64,000 bases of DNA from Mycolicibacterium flavescens (GTDB lineage Bacteria > Actinomycetota > Actinomycetes > Mycobacteriales > Mycobacteriaceae). Positions 55,615 to 64,000 of the stretch are shown one piece after another. The translations under genes were made by a program, and so were the position numbers. Below the pieces are notes generated by a model. It was given only the letters and a program-made list of their open reading frames with translations. It was not told the origin of the DNA and ran no database searches. How positions within the stretch are numbered: the first letter of the stretch is position 1; the number at the start of each line of letters is the position of its first letter. The stretch is from the NCBI RefSeq assembly GCF_001722335.1, contig NZ_MIHA01000002.1, forward strand, positions 338,274 through 402,273, read 5' to 3'.

Positions 55615-58587
55615 GTGGTGGACCTGTCGGCGTTTACCAGGCCGGTCGGCCGGCTGGTGGCCACCGCTCAGAACGGGCTCGAGGTGCTGCGGTACGGCGG
55701 GCTGGAAACCGGCGCGGTGCCGTCGCCGTTCCAGATCATCCAGAGCGTCCCGATGTACCGGTTGCGGCGCTACTTCCCGCCGGACACCCGGCCCGGCGCC
55801 AAACAGCCGGGCCCGCCCGTGCTGATGGTGCACCCGATGATGATGTCGGCCGACATGTGGGACGTGACCCGCGACGACGGTGCCGTCGGGATCCTGCACA
55901 AGGCCGGTATCGACCCGTGGGTCATCGACTTCGGCTCGCCCGACGAAATCGAGGGCGGCATGGAGCGCACGCTCGCCGACCACGTCGTCGCGCTGAGCGA
56001 GGCCATCGACACGGTCAAGGAGGTCACCGGCCGCGACGTGCACCTGGCGGGCTACTCGCAGGGCGGCATGTTCGCCTATCAGTCCGCGGCCTACCGCCAC
56101 TCCAAGGACCTGGCGAGCATCATCGCGTTCGGCTCCCCGGTCGACACGCTGGCTGCGCTGCCGATGAACCTGCCCGCCAGCATCGCCCCGGTCGCCGCCG
56201 ATTTCATGGCCGACCACGTGTTCAGCCGGATCGACATCCCGGGATGGTTGGCGCGCACCGGGTTCCAGATGCTCGACCCGCTCAAGACGGCGCAGTCGCG
56301 GATCGACTTCCTGCGCCAGCTGCACGACCGCGAGGCGTTGTTGCCGCGCGAACAGCAGCGACGCTTCCTGGCCTCCGACGGATGGATCGCCTGGTCCGGT
56401 CCGGCGATCGCCGAACTGCTCAAGCAGTTCATCGCGCACAACCGGATGATGAGCGGCGGGTTCTCCATCCACGGCGACCTCGTCACGCTCTCGGACATCG
56501 ACTGCCCGGTGCTCGCGGTGATCGGCGAGGTCGACGACATCGGCCAGCCCGCCTCGGTGCGCGGCATCAAGCGCGCCGCGCCCCGCTCCGACGTCTACGA
56601 GTTCCTCATCCGCGCGGGGCATTTCGGCCTCGTCGTCGGGTCGAAGGCGGCCAGCCAGACGTGGCCGACGGTGGCGCAGTGGGTCAAGTGGCTCGACGGC
56701 ACGGGCGATCTGCCCGAGGGTGTCAACCCGATGGCGTTGCAGCCCAGCGAGCCACACGAGTCCGGGGTGTCGTTGAGCTCTCGGGTGGCACACGGCACCG
56801 CCGCCGCCACCGAGATGGCCTTCACGTTCGCGAAATCGGCGGCGGGAGCGGTGGTCTCGGCCAACAAGTCGGCGCGGGCGCTGGCCGTCGAGACCGCCCG
56901 CACGCTGCCGCGGCTGGCCCGCCTCGGCCAGATCAACGAGCACACCCGGATCTCCCTGGGCCGCATCATGTCCGAACAGGCCCGCAACCTGCCCAACGGC
57001 GACTGCCTGCTGTTCGACGGCCGTGTGCACACCTACGAAGCGGTGGACCGGCGGATCGACAACGTTGTGCGCGGCCTGATCGAGGTCGGCGTCCGGCAGG
57101 GCACCCGCGTCGGCGTGCTGATGGAGACCCGGCCCAGCGCGCTGGTCGCGATCACCGCCCTGTCGCGGCTCGGCGCGGTGGCGGTGCTGATGCCGCCCGA
57201 CGTCGACCTCGCCGACGCGGCCCGCCTCGGCGCGGTGAGCGACATCATCGCCGACCCGAACTACCTGGACGCCGCCCGCGAACTCGACATGCGGGTGCTG
57301 GTGCTCGGCGGCGGTGAGGCGCGCGACCTGCAGGTCCCCGAGGACGCGGACGTCGTCGACATGGAGAAGATCGACCCCGATGCGGTCGACCTGCCCGGCT
57401 GGTACCGCCCGAACCCGGGGCTGGCGCGGGACCTGGCGTTCGTGGCGTTCAGTTCGATCGGCGGCGAGTTGATCGCCCGGCAGATCACCAACGCCCGCTG
57501 GGCGATCTCGGCGTTCGGCACCGCGTCGGCGGCCAACCTCGGGCGCGGCGACACCGTCTACTGCCTGACGCCGCTGCATCACCAGTCGGGGCTGCTGGTC
57601 GCGCTGGGCGGCGCGGTCGTCGGCGGCTCACGCATCGCGTTGTCGCGGGGGCTGCAGCCCGACCGGTTCCTCAAGGAGATCCGCCAGTACGGCGTCACCG
57701 TGGTGACCTACACGTGGGCGATGCTGCGGGAGGTCATCAACGATCCGTCCTTCGCGTTGTACGGCGACCACCCGGTGCGGTTGTTCATCGGTTCGGGCAT
57801 GCCGACAGGCCTGTGGAAGCGGGTCGTGGAGATCTTCGCGCCGGCCAACGTCGTCGAGTTCTTCGCGACGACGGACGGGCAGGCGGTGCTGGCCAACGTC
57901 TCCGGCGCCAAGATCGGCGCGAAGGGCCGTCCGCTGCCCGGCGGCCGGGAAGTGGCGCTGGCGGCGTACGACCCGCAGGAGGACCTGATCCTCGAGGACG
58001 ATCGGGGTTTCGTGCGTCGCGCCGAACCGAACGAGGTCGGTGTGCTGCTGGCGCGCCCCCGCGGGCCGATCGACCCGACCGCGCCGGTCAAACGCGGGGT
58101 GTTCGCCCCGGCCGACACCTGGGTGTCCAGCGAGTACCTGTTCCGCCGCGACCACGACGGCGACTACTGGCTGGTCGACAACCGCGGCGCGATCATCCAC
58201 ACCGAACGCGGCTGCGTGTACGCCTCGGCGGTCAACGACGCCATGGGCTGTCTCGGCGCGGTCGATCTGGCGGTGACCTACGGTGTGCCGGCCAACGGTC
58301 ACGAGCTGGCCGTCACGGCGCTGGCGGTGCGCCCGGGCGGCAGCATCCCGTCCGCTGACCTGTCCGAGGCGCTGGCCGAACTGCCGGTCGGTGAGCCGCC
58401 CGACATCGTGCACGTCGTGCCGAAAATGACGCTCAGCGCGTCGTACCGGCCGCTGGTCAGCCCCCTGCGCGCCGAGGGAATCCCGAAGCCGTCGCGTAAC
58501 GCCTGGTATTTCGATCCCGATACGAATCGGTACAAGCGGTTGACCGTGGCGGTCCGCACCGAGATCGCCGAGGGCCAGCCTGGATGA
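55615..58587 (+). CDS. Alpha/beta-hydrolase fused to AMP-ligase-like domain (Rv1683-like)
   Basis: A 990-residue fusion. Residues 1-370 form a PHA-synthase/lipase-like alpha/beta hydrolase with LMVHPMMMSADMWD, the nucleophile elbow GYSQGG, and a late His in RAGHFGLVVGS. Residues 450-990 resemble the acyl-CoA synthetase (AMP-binding) family (RVGVLMETRPSALVAITALSRLGAVAVLM, CLTPLHHQSGLLVALGGA). The usual P-loop (S/T-rich, GTTGxPK) is replaced by FSSIGGELIARQITN, so adenylating activity is uncertain. The M. tuberculosis counterpart is linked to triacylglycerol metabolism. GTG at 55615 or 55618; divergent from the ABC-F gene. Confidence 0.88.
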   Translation: MVDLSAFTRPVGRLVATAQNGLEVLRYGGLETGAVPSPFQIIQSVPMYRLRRYFPPDTRPGAKQPGPPVLMVHPMMMSADMWDVTRDDGAVGILHKAGIDPWVIDFGSPDEIEGGMERTLADHVVALSEAIDTVKEVTGRDVHLAGYSQGGMFAYQSAAYRHSKDLASIIAFGSPVDTLAALPMNLPASIAPVAADFMADHVFSRIDIPGWLARTGFQMLDPLKTAQSRIDFLRQLHDREALLPREQQRRFLASDGWIAWSGPAIAELLKQFIAHNRMMSGGFSIHGDLVTLSDIDCPVLAVIGEVDDIGQPASVRGIKRAAPRSDVYEFLIRAGHFGLVVGSKAASQTWPTVAQWVKWLDGTGDLPEGVNPMALQPSEPHESGVSLSSRVAHGTAAATEMAFTFAKSAAGAVVSANKSARALAVETARTLPRLARLGQINEHTRISLGRIMSEQARNLPNGDCLLFDGRVHTYEAVDRRIDNVVRGLIEVGVRQGTRVGVLMETRPSALVAITALSRLGAVAVLMPPDVDLADAARLGAVSDIIADPNYLDAARELDMRVLVLGGGEARDLQVPEDADVVDMEKIDPDAVDLPGWYRPNPGLARDLAFVAFSSIGGELIARQITNARWAISAFGTASAANLGRGDTVYCLTPLHHQSGLLVALGGAVVGGSRIALSRGLQPDRFLKEIRQYGVTVVTYTWAMLREVINDPSFALYGDHPVRLFIGSGMPTGLWKRVVEIFAPANVVEFFATTDGQAVLANVSGAKIGAKGRPLPGGREVALAAYDPQEDLILEDDRGFVRRAEPNEVGVLLARPRGPIDPTAPVKRGVFAPADTWVSSEYLFRRDHDGDYWLVDNRGAIIHTERGCVYASAVNDAMGCLGAVDLAVTYGVPANGHELAVTALAVRPGGSIPSADLSEALAELPVGEPPDIVHVVPKMTLSASYRPLVSPLRAEGIPKPSRNAWYFDPDTNRYKRLTVAVRTEIAEGQPG

Positions 58588-58664
58588 CCGTGCCGCCCGG
58601 TGCGGTCGCTGTTAGGCTCCGGCTTGGCGGCGGCCCGTCGGCCACGCCCCGACCTGGAGGATCG

Positions 58665-59213
58665 ATGACATCGCAGACCGGTAGGCACCGTGACATCTGG
58701 CGTCGCCTCGTCTTCGGGGGAGTCGGTGGTGTGATGGCGGCGGGCCTGCTGTGCGGCGTCGCGGCGCCCAGCGCGCTGGCCCAGCCGTCCGCACCGTCGA
58801 CGACCGAGACCCCCGCGCCCGAAGCGCAGGCGGCCGAACCGAAGCGGCCGTGCACCGGAGACGACTGCAAGAGGCAAGAGGCCCCGACGACCCCGAAAAT
58901 CAACGGCGACCAGGTACTGATGGCGATCTACGAGCAGTACCGCCAGGGCGACGGCGGCGGGCAGATCTCGACGTTGATCGACGACGCGATGAAGCTGCGC
59001 CGGCAGGGGTTCAGGCCCTCGCAGCTCAACGCGGCTGCGCTCGCCGACGCGCTCGAACGCCGGCCCAACCAGACACCGCTGATCGAGGCGCTCAAGAGCA
59101 CCATCTCCTATCAGCGCAAGCAGCAGGCGCAGGCGCAGGCGTCGGTCACCACCAACGGGCCCGTCGCGGGCCCGGTGCCCGTGCTGCCCGGCATGAACGT
59201 CCCGCTCGGCTGA
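58665..59213 (+). CDS. Secreted protein of unknown function
   Basis: A 182-residue exported protein. The signal peptide runs to about residue 39 (HRDIWRRLVFGGVGGVMAAG, cleavage after ALA). The mature part has a disordered Pro/Ala segment, a CTGDDC pair that could form a disulfide or bind metal, then a helical domain (NGDQVLMAIYEQYRQG, ISTLIDDAMKLRRQGFRPSQ). The ATG at 58665 follows a GGAGG at ideal spacing and is preferred over an in-frame start at 58584. It lies between the lipase/ligase fusion and Trm112, probably in one transcript. Confidence 0.78.
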   Translation: MTSQTGRHRDIWRRLVFGGVGGVMAAGLLCGVAAPSALAQPSAPSTTETPAPEAQAAEPKRPCTGDDCKRQEAPTTPKINGDQVLMAIYEQYRQGDGGGQISTLIDDAMKLRRQGFRPSQLNAAALADALERRPNQTPLIEALKSTISYQRKQQAQAQASVTTNGPVAGPVPVLPGMNVPLG

Positions 59214-59216
59214 CCC

Positions 59217-59435
59217 GTGGCACTGGACGAGAAACTCCTCGACATCCTGGTCTGCCCGCAGGACCGCGGCCCGCTGCTGCTGGTCGGCGACGACTTCCTC
59301 TACAACCCGCGGCTGCGCCGGGCCTACCGCATCGACGACGGCATCCCGGTGCTGCTGGTCGACGAGGCGGTGGCAGTGGCCGACGACGCCGAACACCAGC
59401 GGATGCTGGACCGCGCGTCAGCTCAACCCGGGTAA
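59217..59435 (+). CDS. Trm112-family protein (Rv1684-like)
   Basis: A 72-residue Trm112/YcaR-type protein with LLDILVCPQDRGPLLLVGDD and AYRIDDGIPVLLVDEA. In eukaryotes and archaea Trm112 activates methyltransferases; in bacteria its role is less clear. Only one Cys remains in the N-terminal motif, so the zinc knuckle is absent. The GTG start is 3 bases after the secreted-protein stop; the 3' end overlaps the convergent TetR gene by 18 bases. Confidence 0.87.
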   Translation: MALDEKLLDILVCPQDRGPLLLVGDDFLYNPRLRRAYRIDDGIPVLLVDEAVAVADDAEHQRMLDRASAQPG

Positions 59436-60029
59436 CTCGCCGGTGAGATAGCGCTGCAGGTTCGGCGCGATGGTGTCGACGATCTGCTCCACGGGCAGCG
59501 ACTTGAACGGCTCGAGTTCGAGGATGTAGCGGGCCATCACCACACCGACCAGTTGGGACGCGACGAACTGCACGCGCAGCCGGCCGCTTCCCGGCGGATC
59601 GTCGACCCGGGACCCGACCTCCTTGGCGATCACCTCCTGCAGAAACGACCGCACCAGCGACGGGTCGTTGCCCGCCAGCAGCGACCGCAGCGTCGCGATG
59701 AAACCCTTGCCCGCCTCCGAGTCCCACAGCGGCAACAGCAGCGACGGCAGCGTGCGGCCGATGTCTTCGACCGGGACCTTCTTGAGCGGCCCGATGACGT
59801 CCATCGGGTCGATCGGGATGTGGATGGCCGCGGCGAAAAGCTGGGTCTTGGTGCCGAAGTAGTGGTGCACGAGCGCCGGGTCGACGTCGGCCTGCGCGGC
59901 GATCGCGCGGATCGAGGTCTTGTCGATTCCGTTGCGGGCAAACAGTTCTCGCGCTACCGCCAGGATGCGGTCGCGGGTGTCCGACGGTCCGGGCGGGCGC
60001 CCGGGACGCTTGCGCTCTGCGTTGGTCAC
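59418..60029 (-). CDS. TetR-family regulator of the adjacent ABC exporter (Rv1685c-like)
   Basis: A 203-residue TetR protein with helix-turn-helix TRDRILAVARELFARNGIDK, TSIRAIAAQADVDPALVHHYFGTKTQLFAAA. The start GTG at 60029 overlaps the permease stop (GTGA), so it is the last gene of an ATPase-permease-regulator operon and probably represses it in response to an exported compound. The basic GRPPGPSDTRDR start is common for this subgroup. Confidence 0.9.
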   Translation of the reverse strand: MTNAERKRPGRPPGPSDTRDRILAVARELFARNGIDKTSIRAIAAQADVDPALVHHYFGTKTQLFAAAIHIPIDPMDVIGPLKKVPVEDIGRTLPSLLLPLWDSEAGKGFIATLRSLLAGNDPSLVRSFLQEVIAKEVGSRVDDPPGSGRLRVQFVASQLVGVVMARYILELEPFKSLPVEQIVDTIAPNLQRYLTGELPGLS

Positions 60030-60781
60030 GGTGTCCTTCGTCGTAGCGTGGCTGCGGCCAGACCGAGCGAGACCACCGCGAACCCGACGACGACGGCGAT
60101 GTCTCGCACCACTATCGACGTCGGCTCGGCGTAGGCGCCGACCTGTTGCAGCGCCTCCAGAGCGTAGCTTGCCGGCAGCACGTTGCTGATCCACTGCAGC
60201 CAGTCCGGCAGCAGTTCGCGCGGCACGAGGACCCCGCACAGCAGCAGTTGCGGCACGATCACCACCGGCATGAACTGGACAGCCTGAAACTCCGTGCGCG
60301 CGAACGCGCTACACAACAGCCCGAGCCCGACGCCGAGGATCGCGTTGATGATCGCGATCGTGAACACCAGCACCGGGCTGCCCTCGGTGTGCAACCCGAG
60401 GAACAGGTAGGACACCAGGCAGGCCAGGACGGCCTGCGCCGCGGCGGCGAGCGAGAACGCGGTGCCGTAGGCGGCGAGCAGGTCGGTGCGCCGCAGGGGG
60501 GTGGTCAGGATGCGTTCCAACGTGCCCGAGGCCCGTTCGCGCTGCATCGTGATCGAGGTGATCAGGAACATCACCACCAGCGGGAAGATGCCGAGCATGA
60601 TGAGGCACGCGGTGTTGAACGGGCTGAGGCCGCCGGGCGGCTGCGGCGCGTTCTGAAACATGAAGTACATCAGCGTGATGATCAGGCTGGGGACGAACAG
60701 GATCATCGCCACGCTTCGGTGGTCGGCGGCGAGTTGACGCAGGATCCGGGCGGTGGTGGCGGAATACCCGCGCGAGGTCAC
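60026..60781 (-). CDS. ABC-2 type transporter permease (Rv1686c-like)
   Basis: A 251-residue membrane protein with six hydrophobic segments (for example VAMILFVPSLIITLMYFMF, ACLIMLGIFPLVVMFLITSI, FTIAIINAILGVGLGLL). It has the ABC-2 exporter signature MQRERASGTLERILTTPLRRTDLL after TM2 and PELL-like VPRELLPDWLQWISNVLPASYALEAL. The GTG at 60781 overlaps the ATPase stop. With the ATPase it should form a drug or lipid exporter. Confidence 0.9.
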   Translation of the reverse strand: MTSRGYSATTARILRQLAADHRSVAMILFVPSLIITLMYFMFQNAPQPPGGLSPFNTACLIMLGIFPLVVMFLITSITMQRERASGTLERILTTPLRRTDLLAAYGTAFSLAAAAQAVLACLVSYLFLGLHTEGSPVLVFTIAIINAILGVGLGLLCSAFARTEFQAVQFMPVVIVPQLLLCGVLVPRELLPDWLQWISNVLPASYALEALQQVGAYAEPTSIVVRDIAVVVGFAVVSLGLAAATLRRRTP

Positions 60782-61533
60782 TCGGCCGCGGCGACGGCTG
60801 CGGTGCTGTGCTCGATGACGGACAGAAACGCCTGCTCCAGTGACTGACATCCGGTGTCCTCCCGTAATTCGGCGGGCGTGGTGTGGGCGAGCAGTCGGCC
60901 GTCACGCATCAGCAGCAATTCGTCGCAGTGCTCGGCCTCGTCCATGACGTGGCTGGAGACCAGCAGTGTCGTTCCGTCGGTGGCCATCTCACGGAACTGT
61001 CGCCACAGTTCGACCCGCAGCACCGGGTCCAGTCCGACGGTGGGCTCGTCGAGCACGATGAGGTCCGGCCGGGCCACCAGCGCGCACGCCAACGAAACCC
61101 GGATGCGCTGACCGCCGGAGAGGTTGTCGCACAACGCGGTGCGATGGTCGGCGAGCCCGACGGCCGCGACCACCTCGTCGGCGTCGGTGGCCGCGGCGCC
61201 GTACAGCGCGGCGAAGTAGCGCACGTTGTCGATGACCCGGAGGTCGCGGTAGATCGTCGGGTCCTGGGCGACGTAGCTGACCCGGTGGCGCAGATCGGCC
61301 GAGCCGGCGGGGCGCCCCAGCACGGTGACGGTGCCGGCGGCGACGATCTGGGTGCCGACGATGCTGCGCATCAGCGTCGTCTTGCCGCATCCGGACGGCC
61401 CCAGCAGACCGGTGACGGTGCCCGGGGCGACCCGCACGGAGACGTCGTCGAGGGCCAGGCGGCCGCCGCGGACGACGCGTAACCCGGTGATCTCCACCGC
61501 CGCCGGTAATTCATCCGGTGATGAAGTCATCAT
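60778..61533 (-). CDS. ABC transporter ATP-binding protein (Rv1687c-like)
   Basis: A 251-residue ABC ATPase. Walker A GLLGPSGCGKTT (about 44-55), Q-loop VSYVAQDP, signature LSGGQRIRVSLA, Walker B LIVLDEPTVGLDP and switch SSHVMDEAEHCD. It belongs to the DrrA-like exporter group. Two ATG codons in tandem start the gene. It is divergent from mpg across 92 bases. Confidence 0.92.
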   Translation of the reverse strand: MMTSSPDELPAAVEITGLRVVRGGRLALDDVSVRVAPGTVTGLLGPSGCGKTTLMRSIVGTQIVAAGTVTVLGRPAGSADLRHRVSYVAQDPTIYRDLRVIDNVRYFAALYGAAATDADEVVAAVGLADHRTALCDNLSGGQRIRVSLACALVARPDLIVLDEPTVGLDPVLRVELWRQFREMATDGTTLLVSSHVMDEAEHCDELLLMRDGRLLAHTTPAELREDTGCQSLEQAFLSVIEHSTAAVAAAE

Positions 61534-61625
61534 GCGATGAATACTCCGCTGCGCTCACCGCGGCTGTCAAGGGCGTTTGTAGGATCGTCCGCGATGGTCA
61601 GTGACGGATCCTGCGACGAGCCGAT

Positions 61626-62237
61626 ATGAGCATGCGAGCGCTGGCGGTCGATCCCTTGACGGCCGCTCACCGGTTACTCGGCGCCGACCTGACCGGGCGC
61701 GGCGTGAGCGCGATGATCGTCGAGGTCGAGGCGTACGGCGGCCCCGAGGACGGTCCGTGGCCGGACGCCGCGGCGCACTCGTACCGCGGGCCGACGCCGC
61801 GCAACCAGGTGATGTTCGGCCCGCCCGGGCGGCTCTACACCTATCGCAGCCACGGCATCCACGTCTGCGCGAACGTGGCGTGCGCCACCGACGGCGTCGC
61901 CGGCGCGGTGCTGTTGCGGGCCGCCGCGATCGAGGCGGGTCTGAGCACCGCTCACGCCCGGCGCGGCGAGTCGGTGCCGCCCGCCAGCCTGGCCCGCGGC
62001 CCGGGCAACCTGTGTTCGGCGATGGGAATCCTCTTGGAGGACAACGGAATCGACCTATTCGACCCGGCCAGCCCGATCCAGTTGACGCTGGGTGAGCGGT
62101 TCGACGCCGAGTACGGCCCGCGGGTGGGCGTCAGCAAGGCCGCCGACCGGCCGTGGCGGTTGTGGCTCGCGGGCCGACCCGAGGTGTCGGCGTACCGGCG
62201 CAGCCCACGGGCACCGACTCCCGGTGAGAGCGACTAG
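61626..62237 (+). CDS. mpg: 3-methyladenine DNA glycosylase (AAG family, Rv1688-like)
   Basis: A 203-residue alkyladenine DNA glycosylase that removes alkylated or deaminated purines, starting base excision repair. It shows the family path [13 protein letters not shown] (with the catalytic Glu), [38 protein letters not shown] and [12 protein letters not shown]. It lies 18 bases before tyrS on the same strand. Confidence 0.94.
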   Translation: MSMRALAVDPLTAAHRLLGADLTGRGVSAMIVEVEAYGGPEDGPWPDAAAHSYRGPTPRNQVMFGPPGRLYTYRSHGIHVCANVACATDGVAGAVLLRAAAIEAGLSTAHARRGESVPPASLARGPGNLCSAMGILLEDNGIDLFDPASPIQLTLGERFDAEYGPRVGVSKAADRPWRLWLAGRPEVSAYRRSPRAPTPGESD

Positions 62238-62255
62238 TACGGAAAGATCGACCAC

Positions 62256-63551
62256 GTGACTGTCCTGGGCACGCCGAACATCCTCGACGAACTGGAATGG
62301 CGGGGGCTGGTGGCGCAGTCCACCGACCGCGACGCGCTGGCCGAAGCGCTGTCCGCCGGACCCGTCACCGTCTACTCCGGTTTCGATCCGACCGCCCCGA
62401 GCCTGCACGCGGGACACCTGATCCCGCTGCTGACGCTGCGGCGCTTCCAGCAGGCCGGGCACCGCCCGATCGTGCTGGCCGGCGGCGCCACCGGCATGAT
62501 CGGCGACCCCCGCGAAACCGGTGAGCGGACCCTGAACACCGCCGACACCGTCGCGGAGTGGGCCGCCCGGATCCGCGGGCAACTCGAAAGGTTCGTCGAG
62601 TTCGACGACACCCCGACCGGCGCCGTGATCGAGAACAACCTGTCGTGGACGGGTCCGCTGTCGGCGATCGAGTTCCTGCGCGACATCGGGAAGTACTTCT
62701 CGGTCAACGTGATGCTCGACCGCGACACGGTCCGGCGCCGACTCGAGGGCGAAGGCATCTCATACACCGAGTTCAGCTACATGCTGCTGCAGGCCAATGA
62801 CTACGTCGAACTTCACCGGCGCCACGGCTGTTCGCTGCAGGTCGGCGGTTCCGATCAGTGGGGCAACATCATCGCCGGGGTGCGACTGGTCCGCCAGAAA
62901 GAAGGTGCGACGGTCCACGCGCTGACCACACCGCTGGTCACCGACTCCGAGGGCAAGAAGTTCGGCAAGTCGACCGGCGGCGGCAGCCTGTGGCTCGACC
63001 CCGAGATGACCAGCCCCTATGCGTGGTACCAGTACTTCATCAACACCGCCGACGCCGACGTCGTGCGTTACCTGCGGTGGTTCACGTTCCTGTCACCCGA
63101 CGAACTGAACGACCTCGACGAAGCGACCCGTGACCGCGCCCACGAACGCGCGGCTCAGCGCAGGCTCGCCCGCGAGCTGACCACGTTGGTGCACGGTGAG
63201 GCCGCCACACGTGCGGTCGAACACGCGAGCCAGGCACTGTTCGGCCGCGGCGAACTGGGCGAACTCGATGAGCAGACGCTGGCCGCGGCGTTGCGGGAAG
63301 CCAGCAACAACCAGGTCGCCGTGCTGGACCCCGGCGGGCCGGACACGATCACCGACCTGTTGGTGGCCAGCGGGCTCTCGGCGAGCAAGGGCGCGGCGCG
63401 GCGCACCGTCGCCGAGGGCGGGGTGTACGTCAACAACACCCGGGTCCCGAGCGACGACTGGTCGCCCCAGCCCGACGACTTCCTCTACGGGCGGTGGTTG
63501 GTGCTGCGCCGCGGCAAGCGGAATATCGCCGGCGTGCAGCGGGTTGGATAG
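62256..63551 (+). CDS. tyrS: Tyrosyl-tRNA synthetase
   Basis: The 431-residue class I enzyme charging tRNA-Tyr. The HIGH-like motif is in [12 protein letters not shown] (about 48), the tyrosine pocket includes [10 protein letters not shown] and [11 protein letters not shown], the KMSKS loop is KFGKS (about 233), and a C-terminal S4-type RNA-binding domain follows ([20 protein letters not shown]). GTG start. No T-box-like leader was seen upstream. The gene is the known upstream neighbour of rrnB in fast-growing mycobacteria. Confidence 0.97.
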   Translation: MTVLGTPNILDELEWRGLVAQSTDRDALAEALSAGPVTVYSGFDPTAPSLHAGHLIPLLTLRRFQQAGHRPIVLAGGATGMIGDPRETGERTLNTADTVAEWAARIRGQLERFVEFDDTPTGAVIENNLSWTGPLSAIEFLRDIGKYFSVNVMLDRDTVRRRLEGEGISYTEFSYMLLQANDYVELHRRHGCSLQVGGSDQWGNIIAGVRLVRQKEGATVHALTTPLVTDSEGKKFGKSTGGGSLWLDPEMTSPYAWYQYFINTADADVVRYLRWFTFLSPDELNDLDEATRDRAHERAAQRRLARELTTLVHGEAATRAVEHASQALFGRGELGELDEQTLAAALREASNNQVAVLDPGGPDTITDLLVASGLSASKGAARRTVAEGGVYVNNTRVPSDDWSPQPDDFLYGRWLVLRRGKRNIAGVQRVG

Positions 63552-63614
63552 TGGTACTGCCGTACGACTGTGTCGGTGGCCAACTGCGTTCAAAACCTCC
63601 GCTGACCTGGAGAT

Positions 63615-63643
63615 TTGACTCCGAGTTTCCACTGACGTAACTT
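63615..63643 (+). promoter_or_regulatory. rRNA operon (rrnB) promoter
   Basis: TTGACT (63615-63620), a 17-base spacer and TAACTT (63638-63643) form a good SigA-type promoter 64 bases after tyrS and about 295 bases before the 16S sequence. No second convincing promoter was found in the gap. Confidence 0.8.
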
Positions 63644-63937
63644 ATCTCAGGTCGCCGCGACACGGTCCCCGGACCGGAGAGCGCGGCGGACTTCCAGAGG
63701 GAAATCCACTTCGGTGGGTTCCTGAGCGTCCGCACTACGAGTACGCGGCTTTTGGCCGCGGACTGGTTGCGCGGTCGTGCGGGTGTGTTGTTTGAGAACT
63801 CAATAGTGTGTTTGGTGGTTTTTGTTTGTTGTTTGTTTTTTGCCATGCCCTGTTTTCCCGTTTGTGGGTGTGGTTTTTTTGATGCCAGTTTTTGGTGTCT
63901 TGTTTTGAGGTCAGATTTTTCTGAATTGCCTTTTAGG
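63644..63937 (+). other. rrnB leader with boxA-type antitermination region
   Basis: The pre-16S leader. It has a hairpin at 63663-63676 (CGGTCC/GGACCG), another at 63744-63760 (CGCGGC/GCCGCG), and the conserved mycobacterial leader element TTTGAGAACTCAATAG (63791-63806), whose TTGAG-AA-CTCAA core is palindromic and which belongs to the boxA/nut-like region bound by Nus factors. The rest is T/G-rich and probably pairs with the 16S 3' flank for RNase III processing. It contains no gene. Confidence 0.75.
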
Positions 63938-64000
63938 TTTTGTTTGGAGAGTTTGATCCTGGCTCAGGACGAACGCTGGCGGCGTGCTTAACACATGCAA
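63938..64000 (+). rRNA. rrs: 16S ribosomal RNA, 5' end (continues past the window)
   Basis: The sequence from TTTTGTTTGGAGAGTTTGAT through GGCGGCGTGCTTAACACATG is the invariant 5' end of actinobacterial 16S rRNA, including the classical 27F primer site. Only 63 bases are inside the window. The position directly after tyrS identifies the operon as rrnB. Confidence 0.97.

Noticed and set aside
54147..57317. A 1056-codon plus-strand frame crossing the ABC-F gene and the lipase/ligase fusion
   Set aside because: It spans two certain genes in other frames, and its product is Arg/Gly-rich and low in complexity.
61526..61539. TCATC-ATGC-GATGA inverted repeat at the start of the ABC exporter ATPase gene
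   Set aside because: Short arms and overlap with the start codon; could be an operator for the TetR protein but occurs easily by chance.
63615..63937. A small protein gene downstream of tyrS (frame 63752-63991)
   Set aside because: It lies across the rRNA leader and into 16S rRNA; the Cys/Phe-rich product reflects the T/G-rich leader.

Overview
The window is about 64 kb of high-GC actinobacterial DNA from a mycobacterium, most likely a rapidly growing Mycolicibacterium-type species. The gene order follows the M. tuberculosis Rv1630-Rv1689 backbone (rpsA, coaE, uvrB, usp, uvrA, lysX, infC-rpmI-rplT, tsnR, pheST, argCJBDFRGH, a hydrolase/ligase fusion, Trm112, TetR/ABC exporter, mpg, tyrS). 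A second line of evidence is the 3' edge, where a ribosomal RNA operon begins just after tyrS; this is the location of rrnB in fast growers, while slow growers usually have only the murA-linked rrnA. The species assignment is inference, since no database search was possible.

Layout. 1-7.1 kb: 3' end of rpsA with a strong terminator, an orphan AztD-like zinc lipoprotein behind a Zur-type box, coaE fused to a GrpB domain, a secreted protein, a DUF402 protein and uvrB. 7.1-14.1 kb: a DosR-box-preceded ribosome hibernation factor, an MFS exporter, an SCO6745-family protein, tRNA-Cys, a small secreted protein, a P450 with a divergent TetR regulator, UdgX and a universal stress protein. 14.0-18.0 kb (minus strand): an Lnt homologue without its catalytic cysteine, class I aldolase, an SDR and an MBL-fold hydrolase. 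18.1-24.1 kb: uvrA, a second P450, a winged-helix protein and an LpqH-family lipoprotein. 24.1-29.9 kb: an accessory block with a helical-repeat protein coupled to a CHAT protease, then two coupled genes of unknown function. 29.9-35.2 kb: an SOS-boxed DUF222/HNH (13E12-type) gene and lysX. 35.3-44.9 kb: translation genes (infC with an ATC start and structured leader, rpmI, rplT, tsnR, pheST), an MpaB oxygenase/acyl-CoA dehydrogenase pair and an adenylate cyclase. 44.9-53.3 kb: the complete arginine operon behind an ArgR-like operator. 53.3-63.6 kb: lipoprotein, ABC-F ATPase, lipase/ligase fusion, secreted protein, Trm112, TetR plus ABC-2 exporter, mpg and tyrS. 63.6-64 kb: rrnB promoter, leader and the first bases of 16S rRNA.

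Functional themes. Most of the window is housekeeping: translation, nucleotide excision and base excision repair, and arginine synthesis. Several genes carry recognisable stress-regulon sites in their upstream DNA: Zur (zinc), DosR (hypoxia), LexA (SOS) and ArgR (arginine). The least explained part is the helical-repeat/CHAT protease block at 24.1-29.4 kb, the best candidate in this window for an undescribed system. It consists of two pairs of overlapping, translationally coupled genes, with a tiny putative membrane protein encoded antisense between them.
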